IMG/VR virus record: IMGVR_UViG_3300024267_000020
Coordinates: 1-27,907 of that record
Reading direction: 5' to 3' (one strand)
DNA length: 27,907 bases
From: a virus
Below are positions 1-7,648 of this stretch, one piece after another (within the stretch, counting starts at the first letter, position 1; each line of letters opens with the position of its first letter). The position numbers were made by a program, and so were the translations under genes. The notes below the pieces were generated by a model. That model was not told the DNA's origin, searched no databases, and saw nothing but the letters and a program-made list of their open reading frames with translations.

Positions 1-1
1 T

Positions 2-523
2 ATTTTATTCGCGGTTAGAGGAGTTATTTATGACATCAAGTTTGATGAATACAATCCACAATACCAAATTAAAATAGACAAAATGTACGAAGATGTTGCA
101 TTTGTAAAAAGGTTTTTGATTAAAGGCAGAACTATTAGAGATTTTGAAGGTGCTGACACTAGATACAAGTTAGTTAGAAAAAACATCAAGACCATAGATG
201 AATTTGTAGAAAAAACATATAATGGTGATAATTGGGAAAAGTATCTAGTTGTTGTAGATAGTGTATATTGTTGTAAAACAAGAAAAGAGCAAAGAGACTT
301 CTTTAATAATATACAAACATTCCTTATAGAACAAAATCTTAAAGAATTATATGATATGAGTACCAGAAGCCAATATAGCAAAGGAGAACTCTATTTTCAT
401 ACTAGATTTGATTTCATTAATTCCCTTAAAAAATTCTTAGGAGAAAGGGCTCCAAATAATAAAGCATGGTTTGATAATTTAACTGAAAAACCCAATGTAG
501 AAGATTTAGACAAACATATCTAA
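2..523 (+). CDS. Unrecognised phage protein, 5'-truncated by window edge
   Basis: The reading frame of the methionine at 83 is open back to base 2 with no ATG or GTG upstream, and the upstream codons (AVRGVIYDIKFDEYNPQ and on) look like ordinary protein sequence. The gene therefore very probably starts outside the window and the ATG at 83 is an internal methionine. The visible part is about 173 codons, rich in charged and aromatic residues, with a Cys-Cys pair (VYCCKT) and no membrane segment or signal peptide. I do not recognise the family. It is followed by a 39-base gap holding an inverted repeat and a promoter-like motif, so it seems to end the preceding transcription unit. Being next to the baseplate module makes a tail-assembly role possible, but nothing in the sequence proves it. 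Confidence 0.75.
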   Translation: MLFAVRGVIYDIKFDEYNPQYQIKIDKMYEDVAFVKRFLIKGRTIRDFEGADTRYKLVRKNIKTIDEFVEKTYNGDNWEKYLVVVDSVYCCKTRKEQRDFFNNIQTFLIEQNLKELYDMSTRSQYSKGELYFHTRFDFINSLKKFLGERAPNNKAWFDNLTEKPNVEDLDKHI

Positions 524-524
524 A

Positions 525-544
525 TTTATTAGATATATAATAAA
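525..544 (+). other. AT-only inverted repeat overlapping a promoter-like motif
   Basis: TTTATTA (525-531) and TAATAAA (538-544) are perfect 7-base inverted repeats around a 6-base spacer GATATA. A stem made only of A-T pairs would be weak as an RNA terminator. The right half overlaps the ATATATAAT motif, so it could equally be a symmetric protein-binding site. Confidence 0.3.
533..541 (+). promoter_or_regulatory. Candidate phage promoter core ATATATAAT
   Basis: The core ATATATAAT ends 21 bases before the start codon at 563, in one of the only four gaps of 38 bases or more in the window. The same core occurs in the other three. There is no shared -35-like element, as for T4-type late promoters. 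The assignment rests on recurrence and position only, and AT-rich background weakens it. Confidence 0.4.
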
Positions 545-562
545 AAAATCTTTTATAATTTT

Positions 563-2299
563 ATGGGTTTCTTTGACGATTTAGTATACAAGGCACAGGA
601 AGCAGGAGAATGGATATACACGAATGTTAAAACCGGAGTAGATGAAGCTAAATCTGGAAGAGTTGAAGGTGCTAAAGGAAATCCTGCAAAAAGTAAAGCT
701 GAAAGAGAACGTGCTGCTAATGCTGAATTATTAGGAAACACATCTGAGCTTGCAGATAGTCCATCAGAAAAAGGAGATATTCCTCCTGCTTTTGACCAAC
801 TTAAAAGACCTGCAAAATATAATATCAGTGGTAAAACAAACAAAATAGAGATTTTTCAAGAAAAAGGAACTTCGCCAAGGTCTATAGCTAATAAATGGAG
901 TTTATTTAGATACAGAGGTACTCCAATGCAGGGTATAGGAAATGATGAAGGTATACCAAAAGTTGGTTACACAAAGGCTCAAGTTTTTAGAATAGGAAAC
1001 TCCGGTTCTCCTAAAAACCCAACTGCTAAAGTAATTATTGAAGAATGCGGAAAACTTACAGGTTCTCCAGGATATCAATATCGATATGAGGATTTTATTT
1101 ACACAAAATATTATGGAAAAATACCTAATAACCAGTTGCTTACTCTTAGGAGATTTGCATTTCCAGTTATGGATAATATTATAAGACCTGTTCAATTTAA
1201 TGCAGATGGTAAACCATTTAAAAATTTACAGCCAGCACTTGCACAAGCTGTAACTTTTATGGGTGAAAAGCCTGGAAATAACATGAAAGAAATACTTAAA
1301 TTTACAGTTGGTTTTAAATGGAAAGAAGCTACTTCAGAATTACAAACTATTAATAGTCAACCTAGAGATAGAGGTAAACTTGGCGGTTTTATAGATTCCA
1401 TGCCTTTTTCACAAAATATACAAGGAGGTCTTGCGGGAGAAAGTGCTTCGCAAACTAGAATAAGACAGCAACAAGGTGACGGTTATGACCCTGTAAAACA
1501 AACATATCCTAATCATGAATTTTCACCTTTAAATATAATAAAGAAAGTTAATATGAGAGAGGCTGGTTTAAATTTTAGCCAAGAATTCTCTTTAAAATTT
1601 CAATATGATTTAAAGGGTATTCCTGGTGTAAGTCCTAAACTTGCATTTTTAGATGTTCTTGCAAACCTTTTAATTTTAACATACAATGAAGCGCCGTTTT
1701 GGGGTGGAGCTGTAAGATATACAGGTGGTGGTAAAAAAGGTAAACCTTTTGGAGACCTTAAAAAACTACAAAGCGGAGATATTAAAGGATTTATGGGTAG
1801 TGTTGTTAAAGATTTAGCAGGAACTATTACAAAGGGTGTTAAAGATATTATGAAAGGTGGAGATAGTAAAATATTAAATAATATTTTGGGTGGAGCTATG
1901 ATGGACTTATTAGGAGGACCTCAAGGTGGTACAGTAGCGGCAGCATTCTTAACTGGAGACCCTACAGGACCATGGCACCTTACAGTAGGAAATCCTCTTA
2001 ACCCAATCGCTGTTATAGGAAATTTAGCATGTACTGATACTACATTTGAATTTGAAGGGCCGTTGGGTTACGAAGATTTTCCAACTACACTTAATGTAAC
2101 TATTAAATTAAAACCAGGTATGCCAAGAGATAAAGGTGCTATTGAATCAATGTTTAACGCTGGTAGAGGTAGATTATATTTGGCAGAAGATGGAGTATTA
2201 GATCCTGGTGTAACTTATGATGTAGATGCGTATGGTAAAGTACAGGGAGACAAAAACGGAAACTTAGCTAGAGCTGCGGCAAAATTTGCAAACGGATAA
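563..2299 (+). CDS. Baseplate tail-tube cap/initiator-like protein (gp48/gp54-type)
   Basis: A 578-aa structural protein heading the inner-baseplate gene block. The N-terminal ~80 residues are polar, Ala/Glu/Lys-rich and probably extended or helical. The most informative part is residues 465-541: GDPTGPWHLTVGNPLNP, then IGNLACTDTTFEFEGPLG, DFPTTLNVTIKLKPGMPRDK and an ESMFNAGRGRLY end. This pattern (a GNP turn, an 'F..PLG.DDFPT' strand and a 'GRPRDK..IESMFN' close) is what I associate with the tube-like C-terminal domains of T4-type gp48/gp54, which cap the baseplate hub and nucleate the tail tube. A Gly-rich hydrophobic stretch (about 435-464) precedes it. It is longer than T4 gp48 or gp54 (about 320-365 aa). 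No SD precedes the ATG, and the stop overlaps the next start as TAATG. The structural role is fairly secure; the exact T4 counterpart is inferred. Confidence 0.5.
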   Translation: MGFFDDLVYKAQEAGEWIYTNVKTGVDEAKSGRVEGAKGNPAKSKAERERAANAELLGNTSELADSPSEKGDIPPAFDQLKRPAKYNISGKTNKIEIFQEKGTSPRSIANKWSLFRYRGTPMQGIGNDEGIPKVGYTKAQVFRIGNSGSPKNPTAKVIIEECGKLTGSPGYQYRYEDFIYTKYYGKIPNNQLLTLRRFAFPVMDNIIRPVQFNADGKPFKNLQPALAQAVTFMGEKPGNNMKEILKFTVGFKWKEATSELQTINSQPRDRGKLGGFIDSMPFSQNIQGGLAGESASQTRIRQQQGDGYDPVKQTYPNHEFSPLNIIKKVNMREAGLNFSQEFSLKFQYDLKGIPGVSPKLAFLDVLANLLILTYNEAPFWGGAVRYTGGGKKGKPFGDLKKLQSGDIKGFMGSVVKDLAGTITKGVKDIMKGGDSKILNNILGGAMMDLLGGPQGGTVAAAFLTGDPTGPWHLTVGNPLNPIAVIGNLACTDTTFEFEGPLGYEDFPTTLNVTIKLKPGMPRDKGAIESMFNAGRGRLYLAEDGVLDPGVTYDVDAYGKVQGDKNGNLARAAAKFANG

Positions 2300-3357
2300 T
2301 GGAACTTAGAAGTATATTAGATAAAATAGTTGAGGCTGGTAGATTGATTCTTACTCAGCCTACAATGTTGTTTATAAACAAGGGAAATATTAAGGTTATA
2401 AAAGAACACTATGTTACCAGCGATGAACAAGGTAGAATAGATTTAATTTGTTTAGATTATTATAACACTGATGAACACATGGACTATCTTTTAAAATTTA
2501 ATGGAATATCTGACCCTTTTTCTATAAAAGAAGGTGACATTCTAAAAATACCAGTTATTGGTAATAATTTTAAAGCATTAGAAAGACCTGAAGAATCTAA
2601 AGATAATATAGTTAGGCAAGAATTTTTAGATACTAAAAGATTGACGCCAAAAGACCAAAAAAGAGTAGAATTTCTTAAGAAGAAACATAAACTTAAAGAG
2701 GTATTACCACCTAATGTTCTTAAAACAGGATATAAAACTTTTAAATTTACAGAAAGAGATGGCGAAAAAGCAACTGAGTTTGGAATGGGCGCTATGTTAC
2801 CTGAACCAGTAAAACCTAAAAAAGATAAAATTAGAGTTTCCAAAGGTTTAGGTAATGTTGCTGATGAAAATTGGAAAAAAGTAGATCCTGCAATATTTGA
2901 TAAAGGTATGAAAGATTTAACTTTAAAAGAAGTAGATATACTTAAAAATGCAGGAATACCACTAGAAGAATTTGAAAAAGCAAAAGCTGCTAAATTAGAA
3001 GGTGATAAAAGTATTTCTGGAAAGGCAGATGTTAAAGATGTACTTGATGATAAAGGTAAAGTAATTGGTAAAGAATCTACTAAAAAATCTATAGTATACG
3101 ATGCTGGTAAAAAGACTACAACTACTACTAAAACTACGGTAAAATATGATGGTACTATAGAAACAAGTCAGCAAACTACGTTTTCACTAGCAGGTGATAA
3201 GTCTAATAATTTAGATATTGAAAAGCAAAAGAAAAAGTCTAAGAATACTGAAAAAGGACTAGACGAAAAACTTAAGAATAAAAAGATTCTTAAGAAAAAA
3301 GATATTCTTAAGAAAAAAGAGAGCGATAGAAGGAGTAAACGTAATAAGAAGAGATAA
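2299..3357 (+). CDS. gp53/LysM-like baseplate protein with lysine-rich tail
   Basis: A 352-aa protein starting on a TAATG overlap. Residues 38-85 resemble the LysM-type fold of T4-like baseplate wedge gp53 and other small tail proteins: a D-L-I-C-L-D-Y-Y segment, a helix ending in LLKFNGI, then 'DPFSIKEGDILKIP', the typical LysM finish in which a loop after 'G..L.IP' closes the domain. In gp53 this domain clamps neighbouring wedges. The remaining ~260 residues are low-complexity: charged helices, a Thr-rich stretch (about 250-290) and a very basic end (about 310-352) holding a tandem ILKKKD/ILKKKE repeat. Such a long basic extension is unusual for gp53 (196 aa in T4) and could bind DNA, the tape-measure complex or a neighbouring acidic protein. 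The LysM-like call is moderately secure; the function of the extension is unknown. Confidence 0.5.
   Translation: MELRSILDKIVEAGRLILTQPTMLFINKGNIKVIKEHYVTSDEQGRIDLICLDYYNTDEHMDYLLKFNGISDPFSIKEGDILKIPVIGNNFKALERPEESKDNIVRQEFLDTKRLTPKDQKRVEFLKKKHKLKEVLPPNVLKTGYKTFKFTERDGEKATEFGMGAMLPEPVKPKKDKIRVSKGLGNVADENWKKVDPAIFDKGMKDLTLKEVDILKNAGIPLEEFEKAKAAKLEGDKSISGKADVKDVLDDKGKVIGKESTKKSIVYDAGKKTTTTTKTTVKYDGTIETSQQTTFSLAGDKSNNLDIEKQKKKSKNTEKGLDEKLKNKKILKKKDILKKKESDRRSKRNKKR
3286..3321 (+). repeat. 18-bp tandem repeat, two copies
   Basis: ATTCTTAAGAAAAAAGAT (3286-3303) is followed directly by ATTCTTAAGAAAAAAGAG (3304-3321), 17 of 18 bases identical. It encodes ILKKKD and ILKKKE in the basic tail of the LysM-like protein. 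The near identity at nucleotide level suggests a recent slippage duplication. Confidence 0.85.
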
Positions 3358-4859
3358 TGGCAGAATTAGATAATAATATATTAGTAGTATCTGAACCTTC
3401 TATTAGACCTTATAAAATCGAGGTACCTAGATTAGATGAAGATGAAGGTGGAGATAAGCAAACAAAAACTTTTGGAATTGATGTTCCTACTGTAACAATA
3501 AACGGTTATGATTTTCAAGACCATGATATTATGTCTTTTAGACTTTCAATAACTGATGAAATACCTGAACTTACTGTAAGATTAAAAGATTCTCAAGGAA
3601 CATTTGATACTTCTCAATATCCAAGAGATGGAGACGCTATTACAATATACATTGGTTCAAAAAATGAGGATACATTTAAAAGTATTCACATGGATTTTGA
3701 TATAGTTTCTATAACTTCTCCTAGAAAAGGTTTACCTCATAGTGAAAGAACTTATGGGTTTACTGGAATTGCAAAAATACCTGGACTTTTTACAGAAGAA
3801 TGTAGAGCATTTGATGAAGGTAATAGTTTAGAGCATATTCAGCAGGTTTCTTCTAATTTAGGTTTGGGAATGGCTACAAATATTAATTCAGCAAACGATT
3901 CGCAAGTAAGAATTCAGGCTTATGAAAGAACTGTTGATTTCGTGAAAGGGGTTGTAAACGCTTCATATATAAAAGAAGAAGCATTTCAGACTTTTTATAT
4001 AGACCAGTATTATTATTTGAATTTTATAGAAGTAAACAAAATTTTTAATTCTAAAAATGTTAAAGGAGAAGATGGTCAAGATTTTATAACTTCATTTAGT
4101 AGGTCAGTTTCTCAAGAAAGTACAAATGAAGATAATGACCAAATAACTTCAAAACTATATTTGACTAACAACCACTCAGCAGACGGCACTGGTAATAAAA
4201 TATCTCAATGGGCTTTAAGTAATGATTCTAGCAAAATATCATTAAAGAATGGATATAAAAGAATCCTACAGATGTACGATGAACTTGAGGGAGAAAAGCT
4301 GATAGAATTCGATATTGAATCATATACAAGCACTAATTTAAGAGATACTGAAGAACCTCTTAAAGGTAGAAGAGATGAATTTCACTACGAAAGTCACATA
4401 AAACATAAATATATCGGTAGACAGCAAGACTATTCTTTAAATGGTAATGTGCATTCTAACCACAAATATTCGATGCTTAATAACTATCAAAATTTAAGAG
4501 AGTTAGAAAAAATACAATTAACAGTAGAGCTAGAAGCTTTTAATCCTGGACTTTATAGATATCAAAAAATTCCAGTTATAATGTACAATGTTGAGCCAAC
4601 TAAGGTTGCAATGAATAAAGAGACTGATAAAGTATTAAAAGAAAAAGGGGCAAAGGCAGAAGAAAAAGCCTTTGATTTTAAGGATGAAGGAGAATCAGAT
4701 GAAGGTCAAGAAGTTACACTTGATGATTTTGTTTCTGGTCACTACATCATAGGTGGTATAGAATATATATACAGGACTGGAGAACCATCGATTAGGCAAA
4801 AATTAACTCTTTTAAGAAGAGAATGGCCAGTTTTAGCAAATAGTATTAAATATAAATAA
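3357..4859 (+). CDS. Baseplate hub protein, gp27/gpD-like
   Basis: A 500-aa protein, start on a TAATG overlap. Residues about 42-140 have the layout of the first beta-barrel of gp27/gpD/VgrG hubs: an N-terminal 'TVTINGYDF', 'D.MSFRLSITDEIPELTVRLKD', then 'PRDGDAITIYIG' and a strand entering 'RTYGFTGIAKI'. Residues about 145-230 ('EGNSLEHIQQVSSNLGLG' to 'FQTFYIDQYYYLNFIEV') match the second barrel and the linker in which hubs place a 'fast, ill-fitting reagent' style screening segment. In T4 a gp27 trimer sits between tube and spike gp5. The C-terminal ~100 residues return to beta structure ('VSGHYIIGGIEYIY'), after an acidic insertion around residues 430-458. Its position between tube-like and spike genes supports the hub role. 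Sequence similarity to T4 gp27 is weak, so the assignment is by pattern and order. Confidence 0.6.
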   Translation: MAELDNNILVVSEPSIRPYKIEVPRLDEDEGGDKQTKTFGIDVPTVTINGYDFQDHDIMSFRLSITDEIPELTVRLKDSQGTFDTSQYPRDGDAITIYIGSKNEDTFKSIHMDFDIVSITSPRKGLPHSERTYGFTGIAKIPGLFTEECRAFDEGNSLEHIQQVSSNLGLGMATNINSANDSQVRIQAYERTVDFVKGVVNASYIKEEAFQTFYIDQYYYLNFIEVNKIFNSKNVKGEDGQDFITSFSRSVSQESTNEDNDQITSKLYLTNNHSADGTGNKISQWALSNDSSKISLKNGYKRILQMYDELEGEKLIEFDIESYTSTNLRDTEEPLKGRRDEFHYESHIKHKYIGRQQDYSLNGNVHSNHKYSMLNNYQNLRELEKIQLTVELEAFNPGLYRYQKIPVIMYNVEPTKVAMNKETDKVLKEKGAKAEEKAFDFKDEGESDEGQEVTLDDFVSGHYIIGGIEYIYRTGEPSIRQKLTLLRREWPVLANSIKYK

Positions 4860-4860
4860 C

Positions 4861-6288
4861 ATGGATAAATTTACTAGAAATAAATGGCAAAAGGGCTACA
4901 GATCACACCAATACGGTGACCCAACATATATTAGCTTCTTTTTAATGTTTGATTGGGGAGAATCTCCTCTTTTTAACGGAGTAGCCGAAGATTTTTTAAG
5001 AAATGTTTTATTCGAACCGGAAAGAGCTGATAAACTTGTAAGGTTTACAAAACTTCTACAAAAATTGAATAGAGAAATGCCTTGGTATTTTTATGAAATA
5101 GAGGGTTTTGAAAATGTTTATAAATTTGAAAATTTAAAAGAAGCATATAGAGGTACTGACGACGGTATAAAAATAAAAACCATAGAAACTTTAGATTTAA
5201 TGGTTGCTGGTTTAATGGATATGTATAGAGATGTTGCATTTGATATGGATAGGTGGTGCGAAGTTTTACCACATAATATGACTTATTTTAGTCTTACCAT
5301 AATTGTTTCAGAATGTAGAACTATTGCTAATAGAAAGTTAAATACTAATAAAAATCAAACTAATGATTTTCAAAATGAAGAAAGAGAGTATACTGTAATA
5401 AATCAAGATATTGCATATAGTGCAAAATCACATTTTGCTGTTAAATTAGGAAAATGTTCTTTTCATACAGATTCAGGAGTTGGTATATTTGGAGGATTAT
5501 CGACTTCAGAGCCTAAAATTGCAGAAAATCAAATTCAAATTAAGTATCAAACAGTAAAGTATTACAGTAAACAATACTTGAATGAATTTGAGGGTACTTT
5601 AGCTGAAAATAAACTATCTGAAGTTGGAAGTAATACTCCTAATACTGCAGGAAATGATGAAAATACTACAACGCCTTCAAGTGAGGGTGATAAAAGAAGT
5701 GGCAAAGAAGAATCTAATACTAAATCTAATAATGATACGACCAATGTTACTTTTACCGGTAAAACTGTAGAAAAGGTTGAAGGTTTTGAACAGCAGCCGC
5801 TTGAAGAAGTTTTAAGTACCGAAAGAATAGACGGTTTTGAACAGCAGCCACTTGAAGAAGTTTTAAGTACCGAAAGAATAGACGGTTTTGGAGAAAATCA
5901 AAACACAGAAAACCCCATTGAATTTGGTAGTCCAGGAAGATTAGGAGAAAACTTACTTGCTGATGCATTAGCAGAACTTGAAGGTGCTGGACAGCGTTTA
6001 AAACAAGATACTTTAGCAAAACTTCTTTTAGGAAACGTATATGGTTTAAATGCTGCTTCTAATATACAAGATGCTCTTGCTGCTGGAAGTTTAAACGGAC
6101 TTAGAAATTTAGCAGTAAAAACTGCACAGGCATTAACAGACGATTCATCTCAAAATTCTAATATCGGTGCAAGTGTTGGAGATAATGTATTTCCGGAATC
6201 AATTCCTGAAGTTCCACTTAAACCTACTAACAATATTCAATCACCTCCACCTGAAAAGGATTCTAATTTAGGAAACATACATGGATAA
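4861..6288 (+). CDS. Tail-tube-fold baseplate protein with repeat-bearing extension
   Basis: A 475-aa protein. The N-terminal ~240 residues look folded: 'YGDPTYISFFLMFDW' (18-32), a helical middle, 'NMTYFSLTIIVSECRTI' (about 139-155), then after an inserted loop 'KSHFAVKLGKCSFHTDSG', 'LSTSEPKIAENQIQIKYQ'. The strand-rich 'F.l..C.FD.dS' plus 'N.IKIKY' pattern is what I associate with tube-like proteins (T4 gp19/gp54 class), so it may be a second tube-junction component. The rest (245-475) is polar and low-complexity: Asn/Thr/Ser-rich, a perfect 17-aa tandem duplication (308-341), an Ala/Leu helical segment (about 355-415) and a Pro-rich end. ATAAATA lies at 4852-4858, two bases before the start. 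The last 8 bases overlap the next gene. Structural role likely, precise identity uncertain. Confidence 0.45.
   Translation: MDKFTRNKWQKGYRSHQYGDPTYISFFLMFDWGESPLFNGVAEDFLRNVLFEPERADKLVRFTKLLQKLNREMPWYFYEIEGFENVYKFENLKEAYRGTDDGIKIKTIETLDLMVAGLMDMYRDVAFDMDRWCEVLPHNMTYFSLTIIVSECRTIANRKLNTNKNQTNDFQNEEREYTVINQDIAYSAKSHFAVKLGKCSFHTDSGVGIFGGLSTSEPKIAENQIQIKYQTVKYYSKQYLNEFEGTLAENKLSEVGSNTPNTAGNDENTTTPSSEGDKRSGKEESNTKSNNDTTNVTFTGKTVEKVEGFEQQPLEEVLSTERIDGFEQQPLEEVLSTERIDGFGENQNTENPIEFGSPGRLGENLLADALAELEGAGQRLKQDTLAKLLLGNVYGLNAASNIQDALAAGSLNGLRNLAVKTAQALTDDSSQNSNIGASVGDNVFPESIPEVPLKPTNNIQSPPPEKDSNLGNIHG
5782..5883 (+). repeat. 51-bp tandem duplication, two copies
   Basis: Copies at 5782-5832 and 5833-5883 differ at a single base (CCG versus CCA, synonymous proline codon). 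Each encodes GFEQQPLEEVLSTERID, so the protein copies are identical. A third unit begins (GF) and then diverges. The reading frame is kept. Confidence 0.95.
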
Positions 6289-6433
6289 AGACACTGAAGC
6301 AAGAATAAAAGAAATTTGCGAACATATCATAAATGGTGAATTTGAAAGACTCCGTGAACCTGAATATTTACAATTTTATTTAAACTATAGTACTGAGATA
6401 GAAGATGCTCTCAAGAATTGGTCTAAAAAATAA
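6281..6433 (+). CDS. Small 50-aa protein overlapping the upstream stop
   Basis: An ATG at 6281 inside the final codons of the preceding gene opens a 50-codon frame ending with TAA at 6431-6433; the 8-base overlap (ATGGATAA) is a normal translational-coupling arrangement. The protein begins MDKDTEARIKEICEHIINGE and ends LKNWSKK. It is mostly helical, charged, and has no signal or membrane segment. It fills what would otherwise be a 157-base hole in a region where genes abut, and codon use matches the neighbours. I do not recognise it. Small baseplate or assembly-chaperone proteins are common at such positions, but the role is unknown. Confidence 0.7.
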   Translation: MDKDTEARIKEICEHIINGEFERLREPEYLQFYLNYSTEIEDALKNWSKK

Positions 6434-6445
6434 GATAAATATAAT

Positions 6446-7129
6446 ATGGATTCTAAAGAATTAAATATAGATAATTTAAGAGATAGTCACTGGATAGGTG
6501 AGGTTGTAGATAATTCTGACCCTTTATTAGATGGTAGATGTAGAGTAAGGGTATTTGGAAAATTTGATAATATTCCTACAAGCTCTATTCCTTGGGCAAC
6601 GCCTTCAAATAGAAATACACCAGGAGCCCATGCAGTTCCTAGAGTTGGTGATATTGTTGCTATTAATTTTGATAATGGAGATATTTACCACCCTGAATAT
6701 ATTTACCATGTTAATCAAAATTCTGATTTTAAATCTGATATTTTATCAGAAAGTGGAGCTCCTCAAAATTGTATATCTTTAGTATATGATGCTGTCAGAA
6801 ATTTAAGAGCGTACTACAGTCCTGAAAAAGGATTCATAGTAACTACAGGGGCCGGTGCTGAAGAATCTCCTTTAATTCAACTAGACTCTGAAAATAGAAT
6901 TTATCTTTTTACGGAAAATGAAGTTGAAGTAAAAGCCCCAAGGGTATATGTAAACAGTCCTAATATAGAATTAGGAGAAGCTGCTGCAGAACAAGTAATT
7001 AAAGGAAATACATTCCAAGCGCTGTTTAATGCACATACACATGGTAGTGCATCACCAGGAACGCCAACAACACCTCCAATTGTATTATTAAATGGAGCAG
7101 AATTAAGTCAAGTCACTAAAACACAATAG
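6446..7129 (+). CDS. Central spike, gp5/gpV-like OB-fold protein without lysozyme
   Basis: A 227-aa protein. Residues about 16-93 are an OB-fold as in T4 gp5 N-terminus and P2 gpV: 'WIGEVVDNSDPLLDGRCRVRVFG', 'IPWATPS', 'VPRVGDIVAINFDNGD', then 'PEYIYHV'. The middle (about 94-190) is strand-rich with beta-helix-like repeats. The end has 'HTHG' (His197, His199) followed by 'SASPGTPTTPP', as in gpV-type spike tips where an HxH pair from three chains binds iron. T4 gp5 carries a lysozyme domain between OB-fold and beta-helix; it is absent here and the length is close to P2 gpV (211 aa). The protein would trimerise beneath the gp27-like hub and pierce the outer membrane. GATAAATA lies 4 bases before the ATG, and there is no SD. 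Confidence 0.8.
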   Translation: MDSKELNIDNLRDSHWIGEVVDNSDPLLDGRCRVRVFGKFDNIPTSSIPWATPSNRNTPGAHAVPRVGDIVAINFDNGDIYHPEYIYHVNQNSDFKSDILSESGAPQNCISLVYDAVRNLRAYYSPEKGFIVTTGAGAEESPLIQLDSENRIYLFTENEVEVKAPRVYVNSPNIELGEAAAEQVIKGNTFQALFNAHTHGSASPGTPTTPPIVLLNGAELSQVTKTQ

Positions 7130-7130
7130 T

Positions 7131-7610
7131 ATGTTAAATAAAAACGGATTAAAATCTAAAATAGAAAAAAGAATTAAAGAGTTAGAAGAGCCACTTGCTA
7201 AAAAGCTTGCAGGTGGAGATAGTAAAGTAAGAGTATCTAACTTTGTAACAGATGCATTCGATACTGAAGATTTAGTTATGCCACCTGCTGGTTTATACAA
7301 AGCTCAGAAAAATATTGATAAATGGTATCAAGATAATTTAGAGCCTCCAGGAATAGATCAGAACAGTTTTAAAAAGAAGCAGTGGAAAAACTTTGCAGAT
7401 GAAGTATCGGGACAAATATCAAAAGAGTTAATTGATGTCTTATCAAAAGAACTTTCTAAAATTATAGCCGAAGAGATAGATGCTTATGTAAAAGATGCAG
7501 ATATAAAATTGACAATACCTCCAGGGTTTTTACAATTGCAGAGTCCAGCAGGTCCAGCTACAAATGCAGCACCAATTACACTTAACCCATTGAACTTTTC
7601 GTTTAAATAA
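7131..7610 (+). CDS. Unrecognised 159-aa spike-adjacent protein
   Basis: The start lies one base after the spike stop codon, so the two are almost certainly co-translated. The N-terminal ~30 residues form a charged helix. A middle helical part (about 83-125) ends in 'EEIDAYVKDADIKLTIPP'. The C-terminus (about 127-159) is Pro/Ala/Gly-rich ('PPGFLQLQSPAGPATNAAP') and ends in aromatic residues (NFSFK). No signal peptide or membrane segment. I do not recognise the family. Position directly after the spike suggests a hub or tip partner, or an assembly factor, but that is inference from neighbourhood only. Confidence 0.6.
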   Translation: MLNKNGLKSKIEKRIKELEEPLAKKLAGGDSKVRVSNFVTDAFDTEDLVMPPAGLYKAQKNIDKWYQDNLEPPGIDQNSFKKKQWKNFADEVSGQISKELIDVLSKELSKIIAEEIDAYVKDADIKLTIPPGFLQLQSPAGPATNAAPITLNPLNFSFK

Positions 7611-7618
7611 TTAAAAGA

Positions 7619-7627
7619 ATATATAAT
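7619..7627 (+). promoter_or_regulatory. Candidate phage promoter core ATATATAAT
   Basis: The core ends 21 bases before the S1-like gene start at 7649, the same spacing as the copy at 533-541. It is flanked by a weak AATTA/TAATT symmetry. It would give the S1-like gene its own transcript in the middle of the baseplate block. Confidence 0.4.
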
Positions 7628-7648
7628 TAAACCTTAAAAATATAACAA

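Noticed and set aside
553-843. Minus-strand open frames (for example 553-843, 2484-2843, 7894-8274, 17851-18306)
   Set aside because: All lie opposite well-supported plus-strand genes, have Leu/Ser-rich compositions typical of antisense shadows and no recognisable domains.
2400-2560. Peptidoglycan-binding LysM or cell-wall hydrolase
   Set aside because: No catalytic domain accompanies it, and its position in the baseplate block fits the structural LysM fold of gp53-type proteins better.
6555-6782. Plus-strand frames in a second register inside the spike (6555-6782), S1-like (7677-7991) and 639-aa (17181-17411) genes
   Set aside because: Fully nested in genes with clear domain matches; their products are Ile/Leu-rich out-of-frame readings.
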